From Cacajao melanocephalus (taxonomy: Eukaryota; Chordata; Mammalia; Primates; Pitheciidae): 64,000 nt of DNA. Shown piece by piece: positions 34,056 to 46,789 of the stretch. The stretch is taken from the NCBI GenBank assembly GCA_963573385.1, contig CAUYLG010039235.1, positions 1-64,000 on the forward strand, in the 5' to 3' direction. The notes under the pieces were generated by a model. That model had not been told where the DNA came from, did not search any database, and worked only from the letters and a program-made list of their open reading frames with translations. Every line of letters begins with the position of its first letter. The first letter of the stretch is position 1. The position numbers and the translations under genes are program-made.

Positions 34056-35250
34056 TTCTTCAGACGGACTGAGACAGTCATTGGCACAGCCATGCCTCTC
34101 ATGTCAAGGTTGAAGGGCTGATATGAAAGCAATGAGACCCTGGGATATTGTAAATACATACTTTGTCAGTCACGGATGAAACTGATGTATTTTAAGTCAC
34201 AAAATTGTGTAAACTTCTTTTTTTGAGGGAAGCAATTCTTCTCTCCGTTCTCTGCACTGGGTGAACCAACATTTCCAATTGCATATTTGCCTTTCAGTAA
34301 TTGCCTTTGGAAGAGTTCATTCACAGTGGCACACTCACACTCCTCAGGACATTCCCCAGCACCCCACATTGCTTTTCCAGGCATAAAGAGTTAGAACTTA
34401 CATAGTGCAGATGACACACAAGATCTGATCTGCAAGGAGTTAACACTATACATTGAAAGACTTGCAGCACCTTACTAACATATCATTGGGAGTCTAGGGA
34501 ACATATATGCAAATAGATTTTGAGGATATTAAACTAAGGAAATTAAAATATAAGGCTTGATCAGGTGGAATAAATACTGAGGTACTCATTCAGAAAGTGG
34601 AATATAATGTGTTGAATCAAAGACCTGGAGGTGGCGTTAGCATTTACTATATTGTTCCCCAAAATTTCAGCCTCAACAGCAATCTATAATCAAGGGGACT
34701 GAAATGATAAAAATTTCATTTCATATGGTAGAGTTTCATACAGAACTCAATATGGTTAAGAGGACCTATTACGTGCAACATGCTCTTCCTACCTGGCCTA
34801 AGCATTTGGTAGGATTCAGATGGCACACCCTTCACCAAGGTATTTAAAAAATACACTAATAAAGGGACACTAGCCTTCTTAAAAACTCGTGGAGATTGCC
34901 CTCTGCAGTTCAAAGGTGTTGATAGGGGTTAATGCAATGGAATTGGGCTTTCAAGTTTCAATGGGAATAACAAGATTACAGAATGGAGAGACCAAATACA
35001 TAGCTTAACTCTAGGAGATAAGGTGGGCAGAGATATCAAAATAATCTACACTGGCATTGAAAGATAATTAGAATAGCTCACTCAAAGAGATCTACCAAAT
35101 AGCTGCTTGATCTGTGTCTTAGGAATGAAAACGATAAGCAAACTGCTAAGGTGCTTCTTGATTTATATATAATATGTATAACATATATCAAGATTTATAT
35201 TGATTCAGTATATTATTACAAAATAAAACTACATTTAACACTAGACTCAC
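34056..35250 (+). other. Possible gag/protease-side internal region of provirus
   Basis: No clear repeat consensus is recognised. It lies between the candidate 5' LTR and the pol relic, and conceptual plus-strand readings around 34660-35130 give protein-like stretches broken by stops. The assignment is by position only. The frames at 34166-34384 and 34716-34913 on the other strand look like chance. Confidence 0.3.
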
Positions 35251-35907
35251 ACAGTAAATTCTAATCATACTCACTATTTATATTAGTTATATTCTATTAA
35301 GTTGCCATGAACACTTAATTAGTGAATATTGTACTTACTATTATTCCAAAGGTAAATACGGAGGTAGGTTCTTGTAAGCTTCTGTTCACAATATTTTCAT
35401 CAACTAATTATTATATAACCCTATTTAATGTGTTTTTGTTTAAAGGCACTTTATTTTCTGTATATAGTTGATTCATTAACATTGAACTCATGGCCAACAG
35501 CACTATAGTTTACGTATGTATAAAGTTTATCTAACACACTAGTTTCTTCATAAAGCATGTCATAGCCTTCTTGAATTTAGGAACACTGTACAGCACTTCA
35601 GCTCTGGGCTTAGGGGTCATTGTAAACAGCAAAATCATCAACAAGAAGCATAACAGTGTGAAAAATGTGACACAAATATACTGAGAAAAGAACACTGGTT
35701 TATGTATGAAAGGTGAAACAAGGCAGAAAATCATCTAGTTTAAACTGAGCTGGGAATGTGGGCTTCAGGTGACCATTTTTTTCTTTTTTTACACTTTGCG
35801 CATATTAGCAAATGACTGCAAAACCCCATGACTAGTGATTTGGGGATTATACATAAGTTTTATAAAGAAAGACGGATTTACAAATATGAACTGTGTGGAT
35901 AACACTG

Positions 35908-35910
<3 letters not shown>
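35251..35910 (-). mobile_element. Tigger2/MER2-like DNA transposon
   Basis: In reverse orientation it shows the transposon 5' part ('gggcttaggggtcattgtaa', 'aggaacactgtacagcactt') and a short N-terminal transposase relic (complement of 35460-35640). The 3' terminal part lies at 35251-35440. The internal transposase body is absent, as in non-autonomous Tigger2/MER2 derivatives. Terminal repeats are strongly decayed. The right terminus runs into an (AC)n repeat. Confidence 0.75.

Positions 35911-35953
<43 letters not shown>
35911..35953. repeat. (AC)n microsatellite
   Basis: About 21 uninterrupted AC units. It abuts the end of the Tigger2-like element. Confidence 0.97.
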
Positions 35954-35955
<2 letters not shown>

Positions 35956-36640
35956 TTTAGGTCTGATGGGAAGAATTCTAACATGCATTGCCACAGTTGG
36001 GATTCACAGCCTTTTTTCTGTGTCTTTGAGCTAAGGCAGTTTACATATCAAGGGTTCATTTTTGAGGTAGAGTTTAGGCCCATTTGAAGAAAATTACTGT
36101 AGACCCTACATCTTCACTCAACCTTTACCCAGAAGAACCTGTAGCCATTTACCAGGGTGACTATGCACTCATGAAAATGAAGCATCTAGAATTTTCAGAG
36201 CTTAATAGATACTAGTTTTGAATTGATGCTAATCCTCAATACCACTATGATCATCTAGTCATAATAAAGTCTTATGAAGGTGAAGAAATGAGTTGACCAA
36301 TTGTGTCTAATGGTTGGTCCAGTGGCACTGTGAATGCATTCCGTGGTTATTTTCCCATTCCCAGAATGCATAGAGGGAATAGATAGACATATAAGATAAC
36401 TGGCTGAACCCACATATTGGTTTCCTGGCACATGTAGTGTCAGCTAAAAGGAAAGGCCAAGTGGAAGCATCTGGAATTGTTCACTTCTTTGCAAGGAAGT
36501 TTAGCACAATCCTGGGAGGGTGTTTTATTTTGTGTCATCTTAAAATATTTGAAAGAAGCATGGTTGAAGAATTACCCAACATTCACATTCAGTGCACCTG
36601 AAGAATGACCATATTTTCACAAAGTTTATTCATGTAGTGA
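35954..36640. other. Unassigned sequence inside the putative provirus
   Basis: No frame or repeat was recognised. By position it should belong to the provirus interior. Confidence 0.35.
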
Positions 36641-36687
36641 TGCTAATTGTAACTGTGGTCTTAAATGTGCTTTTGTTATTGAAATAA

Positions 36688-36708
36688 ACAACAACAACAA
36701 CAAACAGC
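36688..36708. repeat. (AAC)n short tandem repeat
   Basis: Five to six 'aac' units. Confidence 0.85.
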
Positions 36709-36739
36709 ACGTCTGGCACCTGGAGTAGTTATTTACTTA

Positions 36740-38965
36740 GAAAAAGCTTCCTCCTCTGAGACCTAACAACAAAAATAACCAGAATCAGTTTCACTTTACA
36801 GAACAAAACAGCCATATGTCATATCACCTCAAGACTATATCAATTCTCATTTTCTTTGTCACAGCAAATTGATATTCCATGGGATACCATGCTAATCTAC
36901 TATATTGATGATGTAGTAATTCAACCTGATGAGCAGGAAGCAGTAACCACTGAGTTATATTAGTAAGATATAGTTACGACTGAGCGTATAAGATGAAATC
37001 TATAAAAACTCAGGCACCTGTCACATTGGTATAGTGTGTAGAGTTCTGGCAGCCTGCATTTGCATATCCATCCTAAAGTGAACCTGCTATCTGCTATCTC
37101 AAAATATTATAATTGAGAGACTTTTTTGGGTTTTGGAAGCAAAATGCGTCATATTTTTTTTCTTTTTTCTGTGTTCCATTTTCTTGGTAACCAGTAAGAC
37201 TACCAATTTTGAGTTGGAGGTAGAGTAAAAAGAGGCTTAAACGAGGCCACACTGTGGTACAAGCTGCATAGTATTTAAGCCTTATGACTTGGCTAAACTA
37301 AGGAAACAAGAAGTGCCTGTGGCAGAAATGCTGTGTGGAACGTTAAGCAAGTCAGAATAGGAATATCAGAATACATATCCCAAGGATTTTCATCTAACGT
37401 TATGCCTTCTTTTGCCAACAATTGTATTTCATTTGAAAATCAATTTGTGGCATGATACCAAACCCTCATGGATACTGAATTCCTGGTCAAAAGTCCCAGT
37501 AGACTATGTGATCTGAGCCATCTATCATATATTAGGCATTATCTGATCTACTACATTATAAAATTGGATGTGTGCAGCAACATTCTGCTGTTAATTAGAA
37601 AATAGCATATATAAATTTGGGTCTTAGCAGGTCTAGAAAACATGAGTAAACTGCCTGAGCAGGTGGCTTATACTCTTATGCTATATGTAGATTTGAAGCT
37701 TCTATCTCAATTAATACTTACTGTCTCATGAATATTTCCCTGCAACTTCTGGTATGCCAGCACTAATTGAATGTGAATGGCCACTATGTGTACTACCTAC
37801 TCAGGGGTGGTCCTGAAAGTAATGGTGAAAGGCAAGTCTTTAAGTCTAATGTCTGTATCTACCTTGTAAAAACAATACTGACACGAAATACTGATTTATA
37901 CTAATTCACCCAAAGTTTATAATATGTTGTCCAGGGATAGTAAGAACAGAATTGGAATACTGATGACAAAGATTTCAGAATTGGAATGTTGATGAGAGAA
38001 AGGTTGGTGGACATCTTGGAATTAGCACAGAATGTCAGGATATTCCTAGCCAATCAAACTGTCCATCTATAGCAGAGATGAGTCTCAGTAATCATATGGA
38101 CACAATAACCTGTCTTGTGTATAACAAACAGCCTCTACTTCTAGCCACTCCAGTCTTTAGTCAGTAAATTAATGTACAAAATACTATGACAAGTATACAG
38201 GCTATACCTGGGTTTAACAACATGGAATTCTTTTTATTAAGATTAATCTGATTTCTAACATTGCTGAGTCACCAACTTGCCCGCAGCAGAGGCTTGTGCT
38301 GAAGCCCTCAACAAGCTCATTTCTGAAGGAAATAGGGGTCAATACAGAAGACTGTCTATGTTTAACCCCACTTTTACAGTTGGAATATGAGGACAGAAAC
38401 AGAAATTAATCTTTATAGGAACAAATATGTATTTTATATTCAGAATTTCCTTTCTATCCATTGAAGTTCTGCCGGTACCACCATTGTGGACTTAGGAAAT
38501 GCCTTATCCATTGTAATCATAGCCCACACAGCATTCTCTTTTACTAAGGGACTCGTGTTATGCAAAGATAAGCAAGGAACTCACAGCTATAAAAGTCACC
38601 ATTTTTACAGCTGACACAGAAGCAGCTGGATTAAATAGAAGATTGGAATAGGCTGCGGGATACTCATTATGGTGCCAGCTAGGCAGCCACACCCTGTACA
38701 TTTGTGATACTGTCTCAACAAGCAATAAAGATGTAATAAATGCCTTTAACCAGCATCCAATGTCTTGTGATATATGCTCCCTGTATTCATATTAGATAGG
38801 TCTGGGGACCAAGGTGTATAAAAATGGCCCATTTCACTCTTATATCAGGTAACCCATTGGGATATCTACTGCCCAAGGAAAGCGTAATTCCACTAGTGAA
38901 TACAGTAATGGTTTCATTTAATTGGCTGTTTGAGTTTCCTCTTGCCTTCAAACCAATATCCACTT
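36740..38965 (+). pseudogene. Retroviral pol relic (reverse transcriptase to RNase H)
   Basis: The bases near 36895-36925 read as a reverse-transcriptase active site with YIDD, preceded by a stretch reading DIPWDTMLIY and followed by an acidic linker, until a stop at about 36961. Further downstream, around 37200-37290 and 37400-37560, broken stretches keep the order expected for the connection and RNase H domains. A more intact stretch around 38830-38960 may be integrase-side or later sequence. Many stops and frameshifts make it a dead copy. The YIDD centre and the order of pieces are what I see. The family (ERVL-like or class I) is not decided. The relic stops at an LTR inserted at 38970. 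Confidence 0.6.
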
Positions 38966-39601
38966 AACAATGGTGTTACAGGATGCTTCAGGTTTTGCTC
39001 TTCTGGCTGCAAACATCTGTGGCCAGTGGTGACTTTGTCCAAGTTTTGCTCTGCCTGCTAGGCTTGTTCTGCCCACTTCACCTGGAGGGCTGTGCTTGGC
39101 TCATGCTGCTGGCCTGGAACCCATGCCTGTCAAGGGTGAATCAGGTGTGGAATGGCAAGGAGTGTGTGAGTGAGTGTGGGGTCTAGTCACTTTATGTATA
39201 GTCAGACGTACAGGGTGCTGCAGTGAGGTGGGCAGCTCCAGGTGCCGGCATAGGTACTGGCTGTGAAGCTGTAGCCAGACCAGGTGCCCTTCAAGCAGCT
39301 TCCATGGCTGGCACCAGGGAACATGGTAGTGCCCAGTATTGTGGAAATGCCAAGAACTGCTGGGCCTCAAAGAAGGAATCACAGCCCTGGCTCAGGGAGC
39401 TCCCAAGTCTGGCCTCCCCAAAGGGATGCAGCTCCTTTTTCCTTTCTTTCAACTGCAAAGTGGCAAGCAAGGGGCATGTCTCAGCCCTATTTGTGTTACA
39501 GCTCTTTTAGCTTAGCCATTTGGTGGGTCCCAAGTTTTTGTCTGCAACCAGGAAGAATGAGATATGCAGAAAAGTGGAGGATTAGCAAGATGAGGAGGAG
39601 C

Positions 39602-39607
39602 TTTATT
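39602..39607 (-). promoter_or_regulatory. Polyadenylation signal of solo LTR
   Basis: AATAAA on the minus strand in the R region of the LTR. Confidence 0.65.
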
Positions 39608-39701
39608 GAGCAATAGAACAGCTCAGAGAAAACCTGCAGGGGGCAGCTCCTCTCTGCAGCTAGTCATCTGGATGTTTGTTCAGCTCTAGCTGAGCCTAGG
39701 G

Positions 39702-39709
39702 CTTTTATG
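39702..39709 (-). promoter_or_regulatory. TATA-like box of solo LTR
   Basis: CATAAAAG on the minus strand, inside GGCCCATAAAAGCCC. Its position relative to the downstream AATAAA fits an LTR promoter. Activity is unknown. Confidence 0.6.
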
Positions 39710-40231
39710 GGCCTTAGAGGGGAGAAAGTGTGCACCAGTTGGTCCATGGGGAGCCATGGGTGGACCCAGAAAAGGCACCACAAGTTCCCATTCCTGTCTG
39801 CAGGACTGGCAACCTGACTTGCAGCCTTGAGGCCCTCCTTGCCTGAAGATGAGGCCTTACCTGGGACCTGTCGCCTTCTACTCAGGAAGGTGTCTGCCTC
39901 CTGCTGCCATTCATGGCACCCAGGGTGTGTGTGGGTGCCAAGAGGCTCCTGCAGGTTAGCAGTGAGCTGCTCTCTGTTCCTGCTCATCTTTCCTCCTATG
40001 TTCATTGGAGGCCAAAGTCTGGGGGGTCTGAAGTGGCTGGGAGCTGGTATATCAGCATTGCCCTGAATGTGCGCACACACAGTTGGGCTGCAACAGCATC
40101 CAGGTTCAGTTCTGGGCTCCCGCTTGTCCCCAGCTGCCACTGGCTTGATGGAGCTTGCAGCTCTGGCTGTTCCTCTGCAGCTGGTGTGATGGCAGTGGCC
40201 ACTCCAGAGGGCCTGCCACTGCCATCAATGG

Positions 40232-40539
40232 GACAATAAGAACCATACCTGGAATCTATAGGATACACTGGGATGCTTCCTACTACTTTCTTCCCCAGTA
40301 GGCCTGGTCAATAGAAAATTTAAGCAGGCTGATAAAGACAGGATCTCCATGAACTCAGGCATTACAAGACTGAAGGTTTGGTTTGACCCAGTAGGTTTAT
40401 AAATACTTCCTGCAGAGGTGATGCCAGAAATAGCAGAAAGAATGTACTTTGCAGTAGAACAAAATTTTGATTACCAAATTAAACCTTATGATTAGTTACT
40501 GATGCAGGGATTGCAGCAGTACTGCTTTGTTACTTAATT
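40232..40539 (+). other. Continuation of provirus interior
   Basis: This sequence was joined to 38969 before the solo LTR inserted. No domain is readable. It leads into the candidate 3' LTR. Confidence 0.35.
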
Positions 40540-41160
40540 TTTTACTTAATTTTTTTCCTTTTCCCATTGTATCCTCTGCTACCATATTGAGTGGTCATTT
40601 GTCATGGCTAAAATTTTAGGTTTCAAGTTGGAGTGTGTTCAGATTGACATAAACCCATGCTATTATAGTAGCACCTTTCTGGATATAATGTGTGCCCATG
40701 TGGATCCACTCTCCACTTTTCTTTCTGCTTTCAGCTCCAAGAGGCTGGCCTATATGGACTGTATTAACGAGCTCTCTTCCAACTGAGTTTGACTGTTGGG
40801 AGCTACCAGCCAAATAATTAGGTTGTAAAAGACATCAAGGTCATGGTACCCTTGGTGTTGTCTGCAGCGTCACTAGAAATGGACTACATACCTTTTAAAA
40901 ATCCACAGCTCCTCTCAGGTAGCCCTTACCTGAGGCTCCTAGTACTTGTTGGGTAACAACAATTAATTAAGGCATACTAGGGGCTATGGGTAATAGTGTA
41001 TCCCTACTGTTGCTATTTCCAGGGTACTTCACACACCCTGTTGAGTTTCTAACCCTACCTACACATGTATAAATAGTTTCTGTATTGTAAACCTCAATTA
41101 TTCTGTTTGAGCATGTCAGGTCCTTCCTGTCAGGTCCCTGTTTCATTTATCAATATTTAT
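40540..41160 (+). mobile_element. Candidate 3' LTR of decayed provirus
   Basis: The block order ('gtgcccatgtggatccactc', 'gaggctggcctatatggact', 'ccctactgttgctatttcca', 'gtataaatagtttctgtatt') matches a dispersed mammalian repeat that I recall but cannot name. Its last part resembles 33905-34025 on the same strand, which is why I read the two as LTRs of one element. The 60-residue frame at 40604-40786 falls inside it and is not a gene. Confidence 0.5.
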
Positions 41161-41164
41161 AAAA

Positions 41165-41722
<558 letters not shown>

Positions 41723-42640
41723 ATATCCTTGGTTGTTCATCCTCACCTTTTCTTTTTCTCTATCTGAGTTCTTCTGCTTTTCATTATTTTCTAATCCTTT
41801 TATTGTTTTTTTCCGTCTCCACCCTGCCTAGATTTGCTGGTAACACTTAGACAAAGTTATTTTTTAGTCTTGTTGTAGCATTTTGAACTTTTTTGAAACC
41901 TGATTTCTGGTTTGCGAAGAGAAAATCATTTGTCAGTCTGACCAAAAAGGAGAAACAGAAGGTAATTGGTACTTCACTTAAATAATGTTCTTCACCCAAG
42001 ATTAAGCCTATTGAAATATATCCTTGAATTTTATAATTTTCATAGGACAGAGAAAAAATGACTAACTTGTTGAGTACAGGATTGAGTGAATAAAATTATT
42101 GTTTTCAGCAATGATTCTCATTCCTTGTGGAATTTTTAGAATTTAAAAGTTTTAATTATTATGGCATAATATATTTGATTTTGTATTCTTCTTCTTTCCT
42201 GTAAAGTATTATTTATTAAATAAATCAATATAGGAAAAGGGAAATTTATTTTAATACTAAACTGAATATGTTAAGATTTTTTACCTATTCCCAATCTTGA
42301 GATAAATAGAACTAGTTTGAGGTGTTGGAAAGTCGGGAAAATGAGATATAAAGTATAACTTTTGTTTCATCTTGGTTACTAGTTTGCCTTGTGGATAAGG
42401 AAATGCAAACAGTGTATCAATGCTATTGTATTGCCAAAGGTAATATACTTATTCTTTATTTCTGCTTTCGCAGAAAGTGAATTTATGACAAAAGCTTTGA
42501 TTACATTCATTTAATCAATTAACCACAGATATTTAGAAAATAGATTGTTCTTGAATTCAGATTATTATTTTCTCTTATTGTTAATATTCCCAAGTTGAGG
42601 CTGGGAAACAATAATGATATTAATTTGGGCAGGTGGCATA
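41723..42640. other. Unique AT-rich sequence, no gene seen
   Basis: Nothing recognised. Confidence 0.55.
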
Positions 42641-42644
42641 ATAA

Positions 42645-42790
42645 CACCAACAACAATCATTTATTGTGTACTTATGAAATCTCATTTCTTCCTTTAAAAT
42701 AAGATTTTAAGGTATTTTTACCCTATTTTTACTGCTGAGAAAAATTGGGACTGAGTGACAGTAAGAAACTGGATTGACTGTGTAGTTTCT
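42645..42790 (-). repeat. MIR relic
   Basis: Reverse-orientation MIR blocks: 'caatcatttattgtgtactt', 'tttttactgctgagaaaaat', 'ctgagtgacagtaagaaact'. Confidence 0.6.
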
Positions 42791-45055
42791 TGGGGTATAG
42801 GTTGGCTATGTCCCTAACTTGCTTTGAAAACTTGCACATAAAACTTAATATCTAAAGGAGGCAGTGCACTCATCTGTGACAAGAAGAATTTAACTGGGTG
42901 ACTTTCATGTGTCATTTTCACTTTAACATTTTCATACACTGAGATATTTCTCTGTGCTATGGTTGAACTTGTAATGATGGGCATGTTATTCATAAGTACA
43001 ATATCATTAAACATTCCATTAATCTTCATTATCTATTATACTATACCTACTAGGTAACAATAACATTTTTGTTTTATAGTATCTTTCTTAGCTAAACTAT
43101 TTATGAGATGTCAATTTTATACCATAACTATTTTTTTAAAGGGAAGTCAAACAAGCAAATAACCTTAAATGGCTTAACAAGTTTAATAAAATTCTTTTTA
43201 CTTAAGCAAACTCACCAAAGCAATAAAGACATAATTAAAAGTCAATAAAGAAAAAAAAATTATGTTTCACAAGAGTGAAAACTCACTGAAAAGTAGGCAT
43301 CCATTCTTCAGATGGGTCAATGATGGTGCCAGCTACCCAGAATTTGTAACTTTTAATTCTAATGGTAGAAAATGTTGCAATATTCTATTCTTTAATAATA
43401 TATTTGCCAACTTTTATTAAATATATTAATTGGGGATCATTCAATTTTTTTATACCATATATGGTAGAATAATATATATTATGTATTTAGTTATATATAT
43501 GTATATATATAATTAAGTTTAGAAAACTTCAACTTTCTTAAAGAATATTTGTGTCTGAATTAGGTTTTATGTATAATTAACATAGTTTAAATATTAACAA
43601 ATATTCTATATTTCATTCCAATATTTATTGAAGTATAATAACATGTTGGTTATTTTCTTAGGTGCTTTTGTTATAGGGAAGGAAAGACAAGGGAAGGGAA
43701 CTAGTTTTTTTTGGATAGCTATTATATGCTAGATATTGGGCTAATTTATCCCTGATGTATGTAAACAGTCAGATCATTAAATTGTTTAATTAGTATTTTC
43801 CATAGGAAACATTTTACTTAGATGTTTGATTAAATTAAACAAGGCAGTATTACCAAGATTGAAGTCATGTTTCTAAAATAAAGCACTAGGCTACAGACTG
43901 TGTGGCAATTCAGTTCAAATTAACAACCACATATTGAGTAACTTCTAATAGGTTGAGTCCCACATAGCAATAATTTGAGATTCCAAATTATTATAGGGAA
44001 TGTCCTTTTACACAAAACTTTATGCAGGAACCTTACATTTCCAGCATATGTCAATTTTCTTCCTCTAATAAAGCACAGAAATCACCTCCTTAGCAAAGCT
44101 CACCAGTGATCTCAATTTTATCTTTGGTCTTTCCAATGATGTAGCCCTTCTTCTTGCCTTCAGTGGCTGATCTTCTCCTTGCTCTAAAAAGTAAAGGTAG
44201 GTGTCTCTATCCTGAGATAAACTTCTTTTAAATATCTTTTCATCTTATTGCTTCTCCACACAACTCTGCTTCTTAATGAAACGTAATATTTGCTTCTTAA
44301 TGAAATTCTGCAGCCACACCATAACATCACGTCTCTAAGGACTAGGTTGTTTCCATGTAATTCTAGAGATCTGTGCATTCATTCTTCTTCTAACTCCTCT
44401 GGAGGCATTCCAGGCTGTGACTGTATTTATTAATAGTTACAGTTCAACTTGCAGTCAGTTACATTAAAGTTTTCCTTTCACTGCTTCTGTTTTATTTTGC
44501 TCAAATCCTACAGCTTCTTTAACTTCCAATATTACATGATTTGGTACACTAAAACAAAAACCAGAGGTCTTCCTTCCATGATAATCCATATTCCTTCCCT
44601 TGCAACATACCATGGCAAGCCACCACCTTTTACCTTTACTTATAGACTTGTGAGTTTTTTTTTATCATTCTTACTTGCCTATTCCTGTGACTTAAACTTT
44701 TATGTAATAGGTACAATGCTAGACATTGAAAAGTCAAATATGAGTAAGATACAGTCATTTCCTTCTACATAAAATAGGGCACACTGGAAAGCAAACAAAT
44801 AGATAATCAGGGTGACAGACATCACAGTGTGCAAGTATGTGTAGCGCACGGTGGAATCCATAGGACGGAACAACTAATTACACTTGGAAGCATTAGGGAA
44901 ACCCACAAAGATGAAATAACATATAAGGAAGATCTTGACGAAATTTGCCATATGGAGAAGGTTAGGAATAGAGCATTTCAGGCAGGAAAAACATGTACAA
45001 AGAAAAATAATTTATGACACCGGTATCCATCCATTCAGTTATAAACCTTATATTT
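42791..45055. other. Mostly unique sequence with small simple-repeat patches
   Basis: A TA-rich palindromic patch lies at 43470-43512. A 15-bp direct duplication ('tgcttcttaatgaaa') lies at 44267-44281 and 44291-44305. The stretch 44700-45000 resembles an old dispersed repeat that I cannot name. No gene is supported. The 107-residue frame at 44449-44772 has no recognisable domain. Confidence 0.5.
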
Positions 45056-45059
45056 TCAG

Positions 45060-45310
45060 ATTTGAGTTCTTTTCTATTTTGTCTTTCAAATCCAGTCAAT
45101 TTCAGATCGTTTTGTGGTCTCTCAACAAATCCTTTACCTACTTTTCAGTCTTTCTTCTACGTTATCCCAGAAGGTATCTTTCTAAATTATATGGTCCTTA
45201 TTTTTGCTTAAAACTATTGACTGCTTCCACATTGCATAATAACAGAATCAAGCTCTTTAATTTGTTGCTTGATGTTTTCTGGTCTCATTTCTGTCAAAGC
45301 AAAACTGTAT
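45060..45310 (+). repeat. L2 relic
   Basis: 'gtatctttctaaattatatg', 'gcttaaaactattgactgct' and 'agaatcaagctctttaattt' follow the L2 3' consensus. The frame at 44935-45357 reads through it by chance. Confidence 0.55.
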
Positions 45311-45984
45311 TGGACAAAATCAAAGGTGGTAAAGACTATTTCAAACTATTGCAATAGTGGAGAAAGGCCTGAGCTCACTTCAAGCTCAACTCTACTAAAA
45401 CACAGGACCGGAGAGCTTTTCAGAGCTGGATTATGGATGAGGGGTCCTAGGCCATCTGTCTTCACTAATGGCTTTACCCAAAGTTAAATTTAACTTCCTC
45501 ATAGCTTCATGACAGGAGTAGCGTTACAGCTTGGAGCAAGGAACCTGTTAAATTTAGGCTCCTACTCTCCCACAGAAACTGAGATGGGGTGCTATCTTGA
45601 TAATTACATTTCAAAGGAATGGTTTTAGGTTGTTGAGAGACATTGCTGCATTGAAAAATGTGACAAGGAGCTTTGAAAAAGATTCACATGTCAAAGGGGC
45701 AGAGAAAGAACTTAGAATCACAGGTTTTTAAAGTAAGTGGTCTAAAAAAATGGGTCAGGGACCTAAAATCAGTTAAAAAGCATGTCTGAAAGTTTTCCCA
45801 ACTTGCTGGGAGAGGAGTGTTAAGGCTGTCTTGGTCACCTCCAAAATCTCCAACTTGCTGTAGTTATACTCACCTAGGTCCCCTTCTCTGAATGCGCCAC
45901 ATGCTCTCTTACCTTCCTGTCGGGATTGTGCCAAATTATTAGAGTGGTTGGATTCTATGTAAAACCTCTCAGTTGTTTTCATTG
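45311..45984. other. Unassigned sequence between L2 relics
   Basis: No repeat family or gene was recognised. Confidence 0.4.
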
Positions 45985-46505
45985 CTCTTATTATATAATA
46001 TACAGTCTTTAATATGGCCTACAAGTCTTGCTTAACTGGCCTTGACTAGAGTTTCAGCCCATTTTATATTACCCTCCCGCAGTACTCTGCTCCACTACAA
46101 GGCTTTTTGTAGTGTTTTTGGTGGTTTTTAAAAATTAATTTTTGAGTGTGTTCTACTTCCTTCTATAAAAGTCTTTGTACATGCAATTCCCTTCATAAAA
46201 TTTCTTCCTTCCCTCTGCCTAATGAACTCCAGCATGCTTGAGTAGCATTTTCTTGGAGTACATTTGTGTACCATTTTACATGTTTTTATGGATGCACATT
46301 CTTCATCTTCACAGAATATACTTTACATGGTAATGATATATTCATTAAGATTACTGAAGTCATTTCTGTATCTTTTATTGTAATAGATCAGGGAAATTAT
46401 GTCGTTATTACTTATCCCATGCCTGGAACATAGGGGTTGTCAAAACAAGGAGTTCTTATAAAAAGAGTGCATAAACAAACAAATGAGTGTATGAATCCTT
46501 CAAGA
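45985..46505 (+). repeat. L2 relic, longer copy
   Basis: It contains 'tttaatatggcctacaagtc', 'agtctttgtacatgcaattc', 'tccctctgcctaatgaactc' and the end motif 'catgcctggaacatagg', in L2 order. Confidence 0.65.
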
Positions 46506-46512
46506 GTGAATG

Positions 46513-46671
46513 TGAATATTATTTCTTTTTTTTATACTTTAAGTTCTGGGGTATGTGTGCGGATCGTGAAGGATTGTTACATAGGTATACACATGCCATG
46601 GTGGTTTGCTGCATCCATCCCCCTGTCATCTACATTGGGTATTTCTCCTACAACTTGAATATTATTTCTTT
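46513..46671 (-). mobile_element. 127-bp L1 3'-end stub with perfect 16-bp duplications
   Basis: The L1 3' UTR end is at 46529-46655 in reverse orientation. 'tgaatattatttcttt' is repeated exactly at 46513-46528 and 46656-46671. It is extremely 5'-truncated. Confidence 0.93.
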
Positions 46672-46789
46672 GGTTGAATCTTTCTCCCTCCTTTAGGGGC
46701 AGGGTTAAACACTCCCTCACCTGTATATGTACATCTGGTCATTGTACATAAGTTTAAAATAGTATTAATTACATTGTATGATTATGTAC

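Larger units (their letters stand above)
38970..40231 (-). mobile_element. Solo LTR, ERV1-like, 4-bp target-site duplication
   Basis: The LTR body at 38974-40227 begins TGTTAC and ends CATCA on the plus strand, so it is TG...CA in either orientation. 'atgg' is repeated on both sides (38970-38973 and 40228-40231), as expected for gammaretrovirus-like integration. On the minus strand a TATA-like CATAAAAG (complement of 39702-39709) lies about 100 bases before AATAAA (complement of 39602-39607). This is the normal U3-R layout. It is markedly GC-richer than the surroundings. No internal retroviral region is attached. The 158-residue frame at 39664-40140 (minus) lies in U3/R and has no viral-protein motif. 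Confidence 0.82.

Noticed and set aside
39664..40140. 158-codon open frame on the minus strand, among the longest in the window
   Set aside because: It lies in the U3/R part of a GC-rich solo LTR, shows no known domain, and GC-rich DNA gives long chance frames.
44449..45357. Frames of 107 and 140 codons as a possible small gene
   Set aside because: No domain, no splice or promoter evidence. The second runs through an L2 relic.
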